A DNA stretch of 64,000 nt. Source: Coffea arabica. Taxonomy: Eukaryota > Streptophyta > Magnoliopsida > Gentianales > Rubiaceae. Positions 40,569 to 50,521 of this stretch are shown one piece after another. Position numbers and translations under genes: made by a program. The notes under the pieces are model-generated. The model saw only the letters and a program-made list of their open reading frames with translations. It did no database searches and had not been told where the DNA came from. The stretch is from positions 13,393,557 to 13,457,556 of the forward strand of contig NC_092320.1 of assembly GCF_036785885.1 (NCBI RefSeq), written 5' to 3'. Numbering within the stretch: the stretch's first letter is position 1; each line of letters begins with the position of its first letter.

Positions 40569-40905
40569 GGCAAGAAAAACTATGTGCAAGAAAAATATTA
40601 GAGTTATGCAACTTGTCAAATTATTAGGAAGCCAAGTGGCAACAAGGGAGGCAAATGACTAAACCTCCATTTATTCTTATATACAAGGCAAAAAAAACTA
40701 TGTGCAAGAAAAATATTAGAGTTATGCAACTTGTCAAATTATTAGAAAGCCAAGTGACAACAAGGAGGCAAAGAACTAAACCTCCCTTTATTCTTATATA
40801 CAAGGTAGATATTTGTGTACTAGGACTTAATAATGTCTATCCATCTTTATTCTTATATACAAGGTAGATATTTGTGTGCTAGGACTTAATAATGTCTATC
40901 CATCT
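40569..40905. repeat. Two adjacent tandem duplications (about 118 bp and about 60 bp)
   Basis: Unit A, with AACTATGTGCAAGAAAAAT, ATTAGAGTTATGCAACTTG and AAGCCAAGTG.CAACAA, occurs at about 40569-40687 and 40688-40803. Its end overlaps unit B (CTTTATTCTTATATACAAGG, then TAGATATTTGTGT and AATGTCTATCCAT), which repeats at about 40786 and 40846. Differences are few, so duplication was fairly recent. A GTGTACTAGGACT word of unit B recurs at 40953, where the spacer duplication begins. Confidence 0.85.
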
Positions 40906-40982
40906 TAACAGGTGCACTCCAAGATATCCCATTTTATTATTTCCACTCCTTAATGTGTACTAGGACTAATTTTCATGTTACC

Positions 40983-41141
40983 AATCCAATTTGGTTTGGA
41001 GAATTCATTTTCACCAAAAAAATTTTACAAAAAATTTTTCGTGAATACATTTTTCAATCATATTTCTACTTTATATATATCAAATCGATACAATTCATTT
41101 TTCTATAAAAAAATCCAGAAAATAGTAATCCAAACAGGACC
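40983..41141. mobile_element. Possible small MITE inside the copy-2 spacer
   Basis: About 160 bases present only in this spacer copy. Its right end, read inward, is CCTGTTTGGATTACTATTTT; its left end, CAATTTGGTTTGGAGAATTC, is loosely similar in the same direction. Interiors are A/T runs. I cannot define a clear target duplication, so element and boundaries are tentative. Confidence 0.35.
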
Positions 41142-41661
41142 ATTGCATCTCATTTTGATTCTTAGCTTTCCCAGAATCCAAATCACAATATTTAACGACG
41201 TGGTTTCGCTTGCCATCGAGGATAGCGCATGGTACATGTTCCTTTTGTCCTTTTTTTTTTTTTTTCCTTTTAGTTATATCAAAATAGCAATGGCTTACAT
41301 GTTTATTATTATTTTGTTAATTCATATACTAGGACTCCACTCAAAAGTATTTGTTTACACTATTGTAAGGGTATATTATACTTGAGTTTGTTTATTTTAA
41401 ATTCTCTTCTAGATAGTTAATTTATCTTATTCTTCGTGATCATAACAATTTAAATTATTTTAATACCATTCAATTATCCAGTCTTAAGCAAATCGAAAAA
41501 TAAATTAAGGAGCTAATATTAAAAAATATAAAAATGCTCGACTGCACAATTATTTATTTCAATCTAACTTATTACTTCAAGAATTAAACGACAAAATCAC
41601 ATACCATTATTTATTTTAAAAATTTTTCTCTAACTCCCAATAACATAAATGAATAAAATCT

Positions 41662-41672
41662 ATTATATAAAA
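41662..41672 (+). promoter_or_regulatory. TATA-like box conserved between spacer copies
   Basis: ATTATATAAAAGAAGATAAA here matches CTATATAAAAGAAGATAAA near 33873. It lies about 350 bases before the ATG at 42016 on the same strand. Conservation between copies may only reflect shared ancestry of the whole segment. Confidence 0.35.
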
Positions 41673-42015
41673 GAAGATAAAAATGTTAACATTGGACCTT
41701 TTTGTTAACGTTGTCAATGATGGCACACCATCTATTTCTTTTTTTTTGTGGCAAAAAAAATAAAAAATGAATTTCCATGAATTGTTTTCTTTTTTCTCTA
41801 TTTCGGAAGAAGATTTCACGTTAGAGTAAAAAAGAGACAAATAATTTGTTGCCTGCCGGGTCCCACATACCCGTTTGACTTGGTCACCGGTCACATCAAC
41901 TCGGAGTTGCGTTACCGAACCCCGCTTTTGTTTGCACACTTCGATATTTCTTCAGCAAACTCCTCCAGCTTCCAGTTCCAATCTTTCAGCAGCTAAATTG
42001 AGGAAAAACAAGAAG

Positions 42016-43900
42016 ATGCATCTATGGCCATCGATGAGATTGAGGGACTCTTTCAAGATTGCATACTTGAAGAAACTCGAGCTCAATCTCCACCGTATGA
42101 ATTTAGAGAAAAAACAGCAGCAGCAGCAGCAACATTCCCCGTCCGGCACCAGCAGTAGTAATAATGCTAATGATGATCATCGGCAGAAGTTATTAGATGA
42201 TAATAGTGTAGACCGTCCTACAAAGGGCAAAAAATTGATTGCAATCTGCGGAGAATTGTTGTTGATCTTCTCTTGCTGCTATTGTTGCTTCTGCTGTGGA
42301 GGTATTATACCCCTGTGCTTTCTCTACCTATCCCACCAAAACTTTGAGAGATACTGCTACCCTTATTATTATTAATTTGCATGGAGCAAAACTGCTTGTT
42401 ATCTGGGCTTCGATTGTTACTTGATTTCTGATTGATTCTATGCTAATTAAAATTGGGTTTTAGTAGTGACAGATTGCCTTTGACTTTTCCTAATTCGACT
42501 GTTGTGGTAGTCATAAAAGTGGGCTTTTCCTGGATTTTTCTCTTTTCCATTGGATTGATTTTTTGTTGATTTGAATTGGGAATTAGGAATGACCTATGAT
42601 GATTATTGGATTGAGCATTTGTTGATCTGAATTGGGTTTTAGGAATGACCTATGATGATTATCTTGCTGGTTCTTCTTACTTTTTACTGCTTTGTACTTT
42701 GTAGTATTAATGTTGATGTCAGAAATATATTATAAGCCTGGAAAATTAGGTTCACTAAGAGTAAGGTTTTCATTCCTTTTTTTTTTTTGCATGCCCATTT
42801 TATTGAAGTTAGAGGTTAGACAGAAAGCATCTGGAGTCCTTGGGCGAACTGTGCTTTAAATATAGAAGTAATAGGGTCTTAGTGATGTAAGTGTGCCCCA
42901 GTTCTCGCCTCAAGATACCCCGCTGGAAGTTGTTGGTGGAGGAGTAGGATCCAGAGGAGGCAGAGGGATGAAGGGCCTTGGGGGGGGGGGGGCTTGAAAT
43001 TGGGAGAGCTGAAGGGTGCCACCAGTTTGAATGAGAGTTTCTGTTTGGTGATTAATGGTGCTTAAACTTTGAGAGAGATTCTGTTTAGACTAGCTAAGAT
43101 TAGGCTGTCAAGCGTTTGATCGATCTTTTGCTTTGTCTACGCTTTTCTTTTCTTTCCCATTTGATGTTTTCCAAGTTTTGAACTAAAAGAATCCACTAAA
43201 TATTGTTGAACGAAGGAACTTTTTGAAAACATAAATTAGTAGAAAAACATATGCAATGTCCTTCCAGTTGGTTTATGATAGTGGTTTCAAAACTTAGATC
43301 AAAATTGAAATTGAAGCTTTCAAAAATTTGATATCCAAAAAGAACTGAATATGATGGTCTGCATTTTTCAACAAATGTTCCATGCCCAAAGTGAAGCTAA
43401 GTGCAAGTGTGCGACAACACCACCCCCGCCTTGACAACGCCATGTCAAGGCGGAGTTTTGTATTCTTTGTCCAAGAGTTACAAGTATATCTTAACAATGT
43501 CTCACTACCTGCAGATAGATCCTTACCATGATCAACCGAGTGAGAGCAGAAACATAAGCCTACAATTTGTCTGGTAGAGCTTTTGGTTTTGAGGCCATAT
43601 GAGTGTTTTTTTTTTTTTTTTTTTTTGGTTTTTGAAGTTGAGCTTTCCTCTTGATGTGTTTTTTTCCCCCTTTTTTCCATACTGCAGGCCTTTCTCATGC
43701 TTTTTATCATTTTCTTACTTATCCTGTGGTGATTCAAACACACATTGAACAGCATATGCATCTTGTTTCAAGTGTTGTGAGAGCGTTTTATGTGCTTGAT
43801 GTTATTCAGTTGCTGCACTAGTGCAATTGATAATTATGTTTCCAATTATCTGCGCATTCTTTTGTTCTTTTCAGCTTGTGTTGAGGATGAAGAAAGCTGA
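42016..43900 (+). CDS. Small protein with hydrophobic Cys-rich tail (CCYCCFCCGAC), 103 aa
   Basis: Two exons: 42016-42301 and 43875-43900, joined at TGTGGAG|GT...CAG|CTTGT. Unspliced read-through would give a longer, unlikely tail. The N-terminus MHLWPSMRLRDSFKIAYLKK is basic and conserved-looking (I remember similar plant proteins with an almost identical start and end, but no assigned function). Then come a seven-Gln run coded by CAG/CAA (about residues 35-41), a Ser/Asn/Asp-rich disordered stretch, and a hydrophobic segment IAICGELLLIFSCCYCCFCC followed by GACVEDEES and the stop. Seven cysteines fall within about 11 residues, suggesting S-acylation or metal binding at a membrane, which is inference. 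The start is the first ATG after a GC-richer leader (41850-42015). Confidence 0.8.
43426..43453. other. Perfect 11-bp hairpin in the intron of the Cys-rich tail gene
   Basis: CCGCCTTGACA and its reverse complement TGTCAAGGCGG are separated by a six-base loop (ACGCCA). It is an isolated structure in an intron, and no microRNA-like length is present. Probably incidental. Confidence 0.55.
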
Positions 43901-45189
43901 TGATCCTCACAGCGCAACACAGGATCAATGGTTGTACAGAGGAGATTGTAGGATCAAAAGTTATGATATCAGCTCAGCTTCTAAGTCATAATCATAAAGT
44001 GGACCAAATTTTAGAGTGTCTGCCTTTGTTTTTTCAGATTATTATGGTACAGCTGTAGTCTAACTACTTCGTTAATCCAACATTAGTACGTTGTATGGTT
44101 GCAAGCAAATTTGGGCCTCTTCCATAGCTATGTATATTGGTAAGGCTTTCAGCAATCTGTTGACAAGGCAAGCTTAATAACTGTAGTATCTTCAGTTCTG
44201 GCAGCATATCCTTTGATGTTATTTCAGTAAAGAGCATGTTTTTCGGCTACTTGCAGCCTTGTCAACAAAAGGGATTTATAATTCATTGAAATTTGCCCCA
44301 CTTGAGTATGTTGACATCATGCAGTATATATGACAATTGTACTTTAACTGCTTTTATGATCAAATGACATCTTAATCAACTAAAAAATAGACGACTTCTG
44401 GCTATCTGGAATAGAACATTATTATGAGTTCCTGCGGAACAAGGAGGTGCATGTTCTAAGCTAATCTTAAACTCTTGTTAAGGGTTAGATCAAATTGTAA
44501 ATGTTGTATCTGTTATCTGTTATTTATAGAGTTTTAAGGTTTCTTCTATCAGAAGTTGGAGTCCAAAGTGTTGTAGCAGTGGCATGGTCATCTAAGTATT
44601 ACCGAGTAATCTTATTTGACCTTGTTACATATCTCAGGTACTTACTCGGATATAATTTTGTTCTCTTTTGGCAATTGCACCACAAATCGCAACAATTCTT
44701 TTTAGGGGAGAGGATGCAGTACTGCCAGAAACGCTCTGCAATTTCGCAAAGGAATATAAATGTTTTTTCCGGTGATAGTTCCTAAAAGAATGGCAATTAT
44801 TTTGGTCTTTTTGGCTGGAAGAAAAGGAAAAAACACGGAAGAACTGTCTCCTTTTAAAATTCGTCTGTTGATTTATTCACTCAATTATTTAAACTCGAAC
44901 TTACTATGCATATGAATCTTCCACATGATCAAGGATTCTATTAAGAAATAAGACTACAGCCATTTTGAATTTCGGATCAGTTGTATATGAAGACCACAGT
45001 CTTTGTCAATGCAAATGAAAGATGCATTCTTGTCAAATTCTGGTAACGTCACGCAGTACTACTGCCACTCAAGTTTACATGAATTCATTTAATTTACCTT
45101 CCAACCATTTACGGTACTAAATTTCTTAGGCTGAAGGCTGGTGTGTTCACTCAAACTCAGAATCACGTACTAGTTTTCTTTGATTCCAA
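43901..45189. other. 3'UTR and intergenic DNA
   Basis: The first part is the likely 3'UTR of the Cys-rich tail gene. The rest is AT-rich with no recognised gene, repeat or RNA; the 94-aa frame at 44501 has no recognisable features. Confidence 0.4.
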
Positions 45190-45192
45190 GAT

Positions 45193-46165
45193 CATACCTT
45201 AAGGCGATAGACTATAATAAACCCTTTCAAAAATTTATATATAACCTTCTAAACTTTAGACTAAAATATTAAATTGATGAAAATCTTCTTCAATAACAGA
45301 GTTAGTGCCAAAATGATAGTAGTCTAAAGTACCTTTATATCCAAAAGAGATAATTGAAGACAAATGATATTAGTTTGGAACTTAATCCAAAATACAGGGC
45401 CCTTACAATCATTCCTGAGGAATAAAAAACTCATTAAATCTCCAAAAATGTCATCTCGTATAATCTTTTTTCGGTAACTAAGTATTTGAAATCTACTTGA
45501 TAAAACTAGTTTTTGAAGTTAAAAATTGTTATTATCATCATCATCTTACTATTGATAAGTATGAGCACTCTTAGGGTGTTATGTTATTTTAAGTTATTCC
45601 TAATTTATAATTAGTTTTAAATAACTTATCATACAATTAATAACAACTCGCTATTTCACTGTTACCTTTCTTTGTATGTCCACTTTTCTCCGATTGTCTA
45701 AAATATTTTAAATTATAATAGTAACTAATAATCATATTATAAATAATTAGTGAATGGAATCCTTCCATACATTTTTATTTCATATTTATTATCAAATTTA
45801 AAATTACTTTTTGTGGAAATAATGTATATAAACATTTATCTATAAGTTTACTGCAAATAGAGTATTTCTTACTAACTAGTTGTTGTAAATATTATTGGAT
45901 TCTTCTAACGGCTAGGCCTTAACACTACCAAACTTACCATACAAATGCATACAATCATATTAATTGCATTCTCTGCGTTTAGGCTTTTCAAAATTAATAA
46001 CCTTCCTTGTCAAAAGAAACTAACACTTGAGGACCGTCTTAACCAAACCCAATATCAATCCAATCTCACTTGTTAGCTGAACCTAATATCATTATGACAA
46101 TTCTGAATTGCGAGTGCATAAAACGTTTGTAGGTTAAAGAGATTGTGCATAGTGTGTTACAATAT
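45193..46165. repeat. Duplicated block A, copy 1 (partner 56673-57875)
   Basis: Collinear and highly similar to 56673-57875 in the same orientation over about 1 kb. It starts with ATCATACCTTA.GG.GATAGA and AATAAACCCTTTCAAAAATT, and includes ATTTGAAATCTACTTGA, TATGAGCACTCTTA.GGTGTT, GGATTCTTCTAAC.GCTAGGC and GAGTGCATAAAA.GTTTGTA. It contains only the last few tens of bases of the MULE MITE end that is complete in the partner. It runs into the 3' end of the F-box-associated remnant. Confidence 0.9.
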
Positions 46166-46593
46166 GGCAATTCTCATTGTTCACATCAAAACCAAAAGCA
46201 GTAGGGCAAAAAGAGTATTGATAAACTGAAAAGTCAACAACTTCTTCTGTGGCTAGATTAACAATGCAATAAGAATCCAGCAGTAGGGAAAAAAGAGTAT
46301 TCATAAGCTGGCAACTCAACAACCTCTTCTGTGGCTGGATTAACAATGCAATAAGAATCCAGGGAATTTCCGTCTTCACTTCGACGGACCAGAATCCAAC
46401 TTTTATGAAAACAAAGAAATTCTTTGATTTCTCCTACAACTTTAAAGACTACATTTTGACTCTCAAGACAAAAAATGTTTTGGACAACAACATAACTTTC
46501 TTGTCCATGATATGTAGGCTCATTTTCTAGTTTCGGACCTGTTTTGTTTCGCAGTTCTAAAAATCCAGGTACTGTCACTAATCTAGTTGTCAT
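46134..46593 (-). pseudogene. F-box-associated domain gene remnant, broken by an 82-bp duplication
   Basis: The minus-strand frame from 46593 reads MTTRLVTVPGFLELRN, then SYVVVQNIFCLESQN, KSWILVRRSEDGNS and DSYCIVNPATEEVVELPAYE. The CIVNPATEEVVELP motif resembles the W(N/D)PATR..V.LP block of F-box-associated proteins. The continuation FGFDVNNENCHIVTHYAQSL is in a different frame, because an 82-bp tandem duplication lies between. No F-box is seen at the N-terminus, so the gene was incomplete or its 5' exon is lost. Family assignment is by motif only. Confidence 0.6.
46198..46361. repeat. 82-bp tandem duplication within the F-box-associated remnant
   Basis: Units at 46198-46279 and 46280-46361 both begin GCAGTAGGG.AAAAAGAGTA and end AACAATGCAATAAGAATCCA. 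They differ by several substitutions. The period is not a multiple of three, so the duplication itself shifts the frame. Confidence 0.9.
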
Positions 46594-46652
46594 GGTTGTA
46601 GAGATCTAGATCTGGAAAAGCACATAAGCAAAAGTATAAGCAAGTTAGTTAA

Positions 46653-46798
46653 ATTAGTATAGTGGTTGTCACTTCCTAGTCAAATGGAATTCCCGTTCCT
46701 TGGGGCACAATTAAGACCAAGTTTAATTAGTATAGTGGTTGTCACTTCCTAGTCAAATGGAATTCCCGTTCCTTGGGGCACAATTAAGACCAAGTTTG
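46653..46798. repeat. 73-bp tandem duplication, nearly perfect
   Basis: Units 46653-46725 and 46726-46798 are identical apart from the last base. Each starts ATTAGTATAGTGGTTGTCAC and ends with AATTAAGACCAAGTTT. It lies upstream of the F-box-associated remnant. Near identity suggests a recent event. Confidence 0.95.
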
Positions 46799-47681
46799 GG
46801 ATTACCAACTAAGCCCTTCAATGTCTTCAAACTAACCCGAATTTGCTTAATTGTTGTTAAAATTATGGAAGTTATACATTAATATTAGGTATATGGTAAC
46901 AAAGTAATTGCATATAAACAAAGCCCACAAACCAATACTAGCTAAACAAAAATCGGGAATTCTTAAAAGAAAATCGTGGGTTTTACCAAGCACAAATAAA
47001 ATCCAAAGAAGTTACAGTAATAAATGCACAAAATGCAAGATAGCACAGAACAAAAAAGGTCTTTGATTCTCTAATCCAATAAAGAGAGAAAATTTTTTTA
47101 CCAGACTGTAGGGCGTGGGTGGGTTTGTGTATAAGTACAACTGACTTTGTGTTGGGGAAGGGAAGAGACAAAGCGTTAAGAAAGCTTTTATCTTCAATGC
47201 AACATGGGCAAGAAAATGGTGATGGAAGCTAGCTACATATGCATAATCTGCACCATTTTTACAGGATTTGGTGTTTGGTGACTGAGGAGTGGAGCTAATC
47301 TGAGAAATAGAGGTAGGGTTTGATAGGGAAACAAAAAGAAAACCCTAACAATCTTATAGGTCACTTAGATGGGCAAGATCTTTTTTAGAAGTATATGATG
47401 GTAGGTCGACTATTAACAGTAGAGTTGGGCTTCAAATCTGAAATTGATGTTAGGATCGACTCTAAAGTTATAGAAAATTTCAGATCTTGATTTTGTGATA
47501 TCGCTACAACCATTCAGTCATATTGACCACCTATCTACAATTCTTACAATCTGAGGACACTTAAACTCTTACTATATGCCAAATGCTAGTAGTTCATGCA
47601 AGAATACTTAGACTAGTCTTCAGTAGAATTTTTCAAACCAACCATGGCTTCTTTTTGTAAGTGCAATGTAAAACACACCAT
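46799..47681. other. Flank including duplicated block C, copy 1 (47310-47510)
   Basis: The stretch from GTAGGGTTTGATAGGGAAAC to TTGATTTTGTGATATCG (about 47310-47510) is repeated at about 57915-58115. The remainder shows no gene. Confidence 0.7.
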
Positions 47682-48796
47682 TTAGCCAAGTGAAAGCAGC
47701 CAAAGGCCAATCAATAGCACCTTAGCAACTGGGGATATATGAACTTTTCCCACTAACCAGGAGCTACTGCTACTGCTACTGCTTGAGATTGGATGTTCAT
47801 TAGAATGCTTATTCAAATTCTTCTTGCATTTAACTAGGGCTGCAAACAAACCGAGTTGAGTCAAGTTTTGGGCTAATCGAGTCGAATCTCGACTTAATTT
47901 TATCAAGCTCGAACTTGAGTTTGAATTCGACGAGCTGCCAATTTAAAACTTGAACTCGAGTTCGACTCAAATTCGAGTCGAGTCGAGCTCGTGCTAAAAA
48001 ACATTAAAAAAATTATTTTTATTTTTTAAAAAATAAATAAAATAATATTTTTTCTTAATAAATAATAAAATATTATGGATATATATGTAATTTTACTATT
48101 AAAATGAAATATATATATATATACACATACTTGAACTCGAGATCGAGTTCGATTTGACCAACTCGAGCTTGACTTAAGATCGATCAATTGACTCGAGCGA
48201 ATCGATTCTTTTGCAGCCTTACATTCAGCACATGAATCTTCCTTTGCAACTATAGATGGATGCAGTAGAGGGAAATCAGGATCGAAAAAGTCTTCCACTC
48301 TATGAACAATCACTTTCCCATCATTGTAGATTTTCCAATCCAAAATAGTGACGTTATTCATACACTTTCCTAGTATAAGGAACAACGATTTTTACTGTAG
48401 AAGGCCCGGGAACGAAGAATGTACGAAAAGGGGTGCCATCAGGAGAAGATTCAAGTGCCTACCTATCAACTTTGAAGGGCACAACATGATAGTGTAGTAA
48501 TGTGGTTGCCATTCCAAGGCGGCCTTGTTTGATAAACCCTTCATCTGTAGGGCAAAAGACGGTGACAACAGCGATGTTGTGGGTTAATTCTGAAGGTGCA
48601 GAACTTAACAGATGATCTAGATATTCTCCGACCCCAAAAATTGCCATGGCACCGCACCCTTTCTCTAAGAGTCTATCAGAAAGTTTGCTATCAATATTAC
48701 TTAATTTCAGGGCTGGTTGGCGATGGCAAAACGGGTTGAAAGGTTGAGGAGACAAAGATGAGCAATACTAAGTGGTATCACTAGTCTTGTGGCCAT
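47682..48796 (-). pseudogene. FAS1/fasciclin-like (arabinogalactan-type) gene, interrupted by a hAT MITE
   Basis: Fasciclin-like proteins are secreted, usually GPI-anchored cell-wall adhesion proteins. The ATG at 48796 opens a signal peptide, MATRLVIPLSIAHLCLLNLS, and the frame then ends at a TGA. The FAS1 domain continues in another frame: DSKLSDRLLEKGCGAMAIFG, VVTVFCPTDEGFIKQG, LLHYHVVPFKVDR, then TAG (near 48460), GTPFRTFFVPGPSTVKIVV, a further shift near 48380, and NNVTILDWKIYNDGKVIVHR, VEDFFDPDFP. The C-terminal part lies beyond the MITE: KKNLNKHSNEHPISS, a Ser run, and a hydrophobic tail AKVLLIGLWLLSLG with a stop, typical of a GPI signal. Lesions are two frameshifts, one stop and one insertion. 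Confidence 0.8.
47835..48221. mobile_element. hAT-type MITE, 387 bp, inside the FAS1 pseudogene
   Basis: Termini are TAGGGCTGCAAA and TTTTGCAGCCTTA (inverted, one mismatch). The 8-bp flanks CATTTAAC (47827-47834) and CATTCAGC (48222-48229) match at 6 of 8 positions. The subterminal TCGAGT/ACTCGA words are dense on both sides and the core is AT-rich, as in the remnant at 35236. The host reading frame resumes across it. Confidence 0.88.
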
Positions 48797-48979
48797 GATT
48801 TGCACACAAAGGGCTGCTTGAAAGCAATTAGTTGAATGTAAACATAATAAGAAATTGAGAATTAAACAAACTAAGAAAATAAAAAACCTGAAAACTTAAT
48901 CTAACGACCAGAATCAATGAAGCAAGATTGTACTTGCAAAGTTATATTGTTTCTTAGGATGATTTAAAGAAGCATCTCA

Positions 48980-48992
48980 TGGCATATATAGA
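48980..48992 (-). promoter_or_regulatory. Candidate TATA box of the FAS1 gene
   Basis: On the minus strand CCTCTATATATGCC lies about 190 bases before the ATG at 48796. Spacing and sequence are plausible, but no other support exists. Confidence 0.35.
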
Positions 48993-49244
48993 GGTCAGGC
49001 TTGGGACTCTGTTGTAGGCAGCTTACATGTGCAAATCCTAATAGTAAAAGGACATTCTTGAGCCTTCATAGCACTCTTAGTCCTAGGATGATCTAGATCA
49101 CACAAATACGATGTACATATCTGAAACGAACATGGTAGATTGCAAAATTTTACTTCACTTGAATCAATTCTGGGAGTCAATTTGTATCCAGACTTCGAAC
49201 TTGCACATAAAAAATGGTTGGAAAAATGCTGCTAAGTTTTTTTT

Positions 49245-49391
49245 GGGCAAATTACATTTTAGCCCCCTGTGATTTTCACTAAAACCACATAACCCCCCAT
49301 GATTCAAAAAACTATACATAAACCCCCTGTGATTTGAGTTGAACTGTCAAATAAACGGAAAGCACGAATCGTGATGATTCGTGGGCAAAAC
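49245..49391 (+). repeat. Left terminal inverted repeat of the MULE
   Basis: About 147 bases alignable with the reverse complement of 54507-54654 at roughly 85-90% by eye. Shared words include CATAACCCCCC, ATGATTCAAAAAA, TTGAACT.TCAAATA and GAATCGTGA.GATTCGTGGG. It probably carries the promoter of the GRF gene. Confidence 0.9.
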
Positions 49392-49723
49392 GCGCTTGTT
49401 ATACTGATAGCAGTAAGAAACATTTCCATATTACCCTGACCACTTTGACGCACCCAATAAAATGTATCTGTGCTCCTCATCTCCTTCTTTGACCACTTTG
49501 GCACCTAGATCCGTGCTCCTCATCTCCTTCCAGCTTCCGAAAGTAATTTGCAGCTGACTTTCCACTACCGATTGGTGAAGGCAGTACATTTAGTGAAGAA
49601 ACCAAACCAAGATAGAGAATGAAGGAAATTTGAAAGTGAGTTAAACATCAAGGTGCAGTCTTTTCCTTTTTCCTGAAATATAACTTGAATGGATTATTAA
49701 TTTTTTTTTTCAATAAATTCTAG

Positions 49724-50131
49724 ATGTCATGCTCAAGCAGTGCTGGTGGAAGTACTGAAGATCTAAAGTACCAATACTTCCATTGTTCATGTGGGAGAAA
49801 AGCAGTGATAAAAATTGTTGAATCCGACAAATCTTCAAAATGAAAGCTATATTTTGTTTGTGCGACAAGAACTTGTGAATTTTTCACATGGTACAATCCA
49901 ACAAGGAGAATAAGACAAAATTACACTAGTGATTTGGATGTTACAAGGAGAGACATATTTAGTGGAGGATCAAGTATTGATAGTTCAAATTTGGAAGGCT
50001 TGCGCATTGATGATGGTTTATATTTGAGAAAAATGAAAAACATTGAAGAAAGCTTAGGAGTCATGAAGATTTGCGTGGGTGCTTGTTTTGCTATATTTGT
50101 GCTATCATTTCTTGTTTTGATGTTTAAGTGA
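49724..50131 (+). pseudogene. MULE accessory gene: GRF-type zinc finger plus C-terminal membrane segment, one stop codon
   Basis: The frame from ATG 49724 to TAA-like end 50131 (135 codons) is continuous except for one TGA at 49841-49843 (codon 40). Before it: a Ser/Gly N-terminus and YQYFHCSCGRKAVIKIVESD. After it: KLYFVCATRTCEFFTWYNP. Together they form the C-x-C-G ... C ... C-x-F-F-x-W pattern of the GRF zinc finger (a nucleic-acid-binding module). The C-terminal third has MKNIEESLGVMKICVGACFA then IFVLSFLVLMF, one transmembrane helix ending at the stop. It reads inward from the left TIR, opposite to the transposase. The stop fits a CGA-to-TGA change. Without it the product would be about 135 aa. 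Function in the transposon is unknown to me. Confidence 0.78.
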
Positions 50132-50521
50132 AAATATTACATCTGAAAGTGCTGTAAATTATGGCTATGAAAGTGTTGTAAATCTGAACCTGTTGTGTTC
50201 AATGAATGAATGAATGAACCTGCTTTGGTAGTTAATAGATATAAATAAGCAAACACGATTTCCAGTTGGTATGAACCTGCTTTAGTACTCACATGCTGAA
50301 CTTTGGATTCGTTTGACAATATAGCTGTCCAGAAGTTCACAAAAATCTGGTAATACATCAACCAGTTTTTACAAAACAAAATAAGGTACATAAGTAGCTA
50401 ATCAAAAAGTCCAGCAGACACCAAGATTCAACAAAAAGTGTAGCAACAGCATATTAACAAAAAGCAGAAGCAGACAAATAACTTAGTTGAATTACACTCC
50501 CACGTTTAGCTCTCTTAGCCC

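Larger units (their letters stand above)
40950..41826. repeat. Duplicated spacer, copy 2, upstream of the Cys-rich tail gene
   Basis: Collinear copy of the spacer at 33325-34665. It lacks the hAT MITE found there (empty site about 41711-41725). It carries its own extra segment at about 40983-41141, which starts and ends with TTTGGTTTGGA/ATCCAAACAGG-like words and may be another MITE. It ends about 190 bases before the ATG of the Cys-rich tail gene, so it supplies that gene's proximal promoter. The shared TATATAAAAG box is at about 41664. Confidence 0.85.

Noticed and set aside
40569..40905. CRISPR-like array or satellite
   Set aside because: Only two units of each repeat and no spacers; ordinary tandem duplications.
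43426..43453. microRNA precursor
   Set aside because: The hairpin is only 11 bp with a 6-base loop, too short for a plant pri-miRNA.
43294..43761. 155-aa minus-strand open frame
   Set aside because: Runs through a poly-Lys homopolymer and lies in the intron of the Cys-rich tail gene; no recognisable domain.
47135..47197. Signal-peptide-like frames near 47000-47200 on the minus strand
   Set aside because: Short, overlapping, without downstream domain; flank of the F-box-associated remnant.
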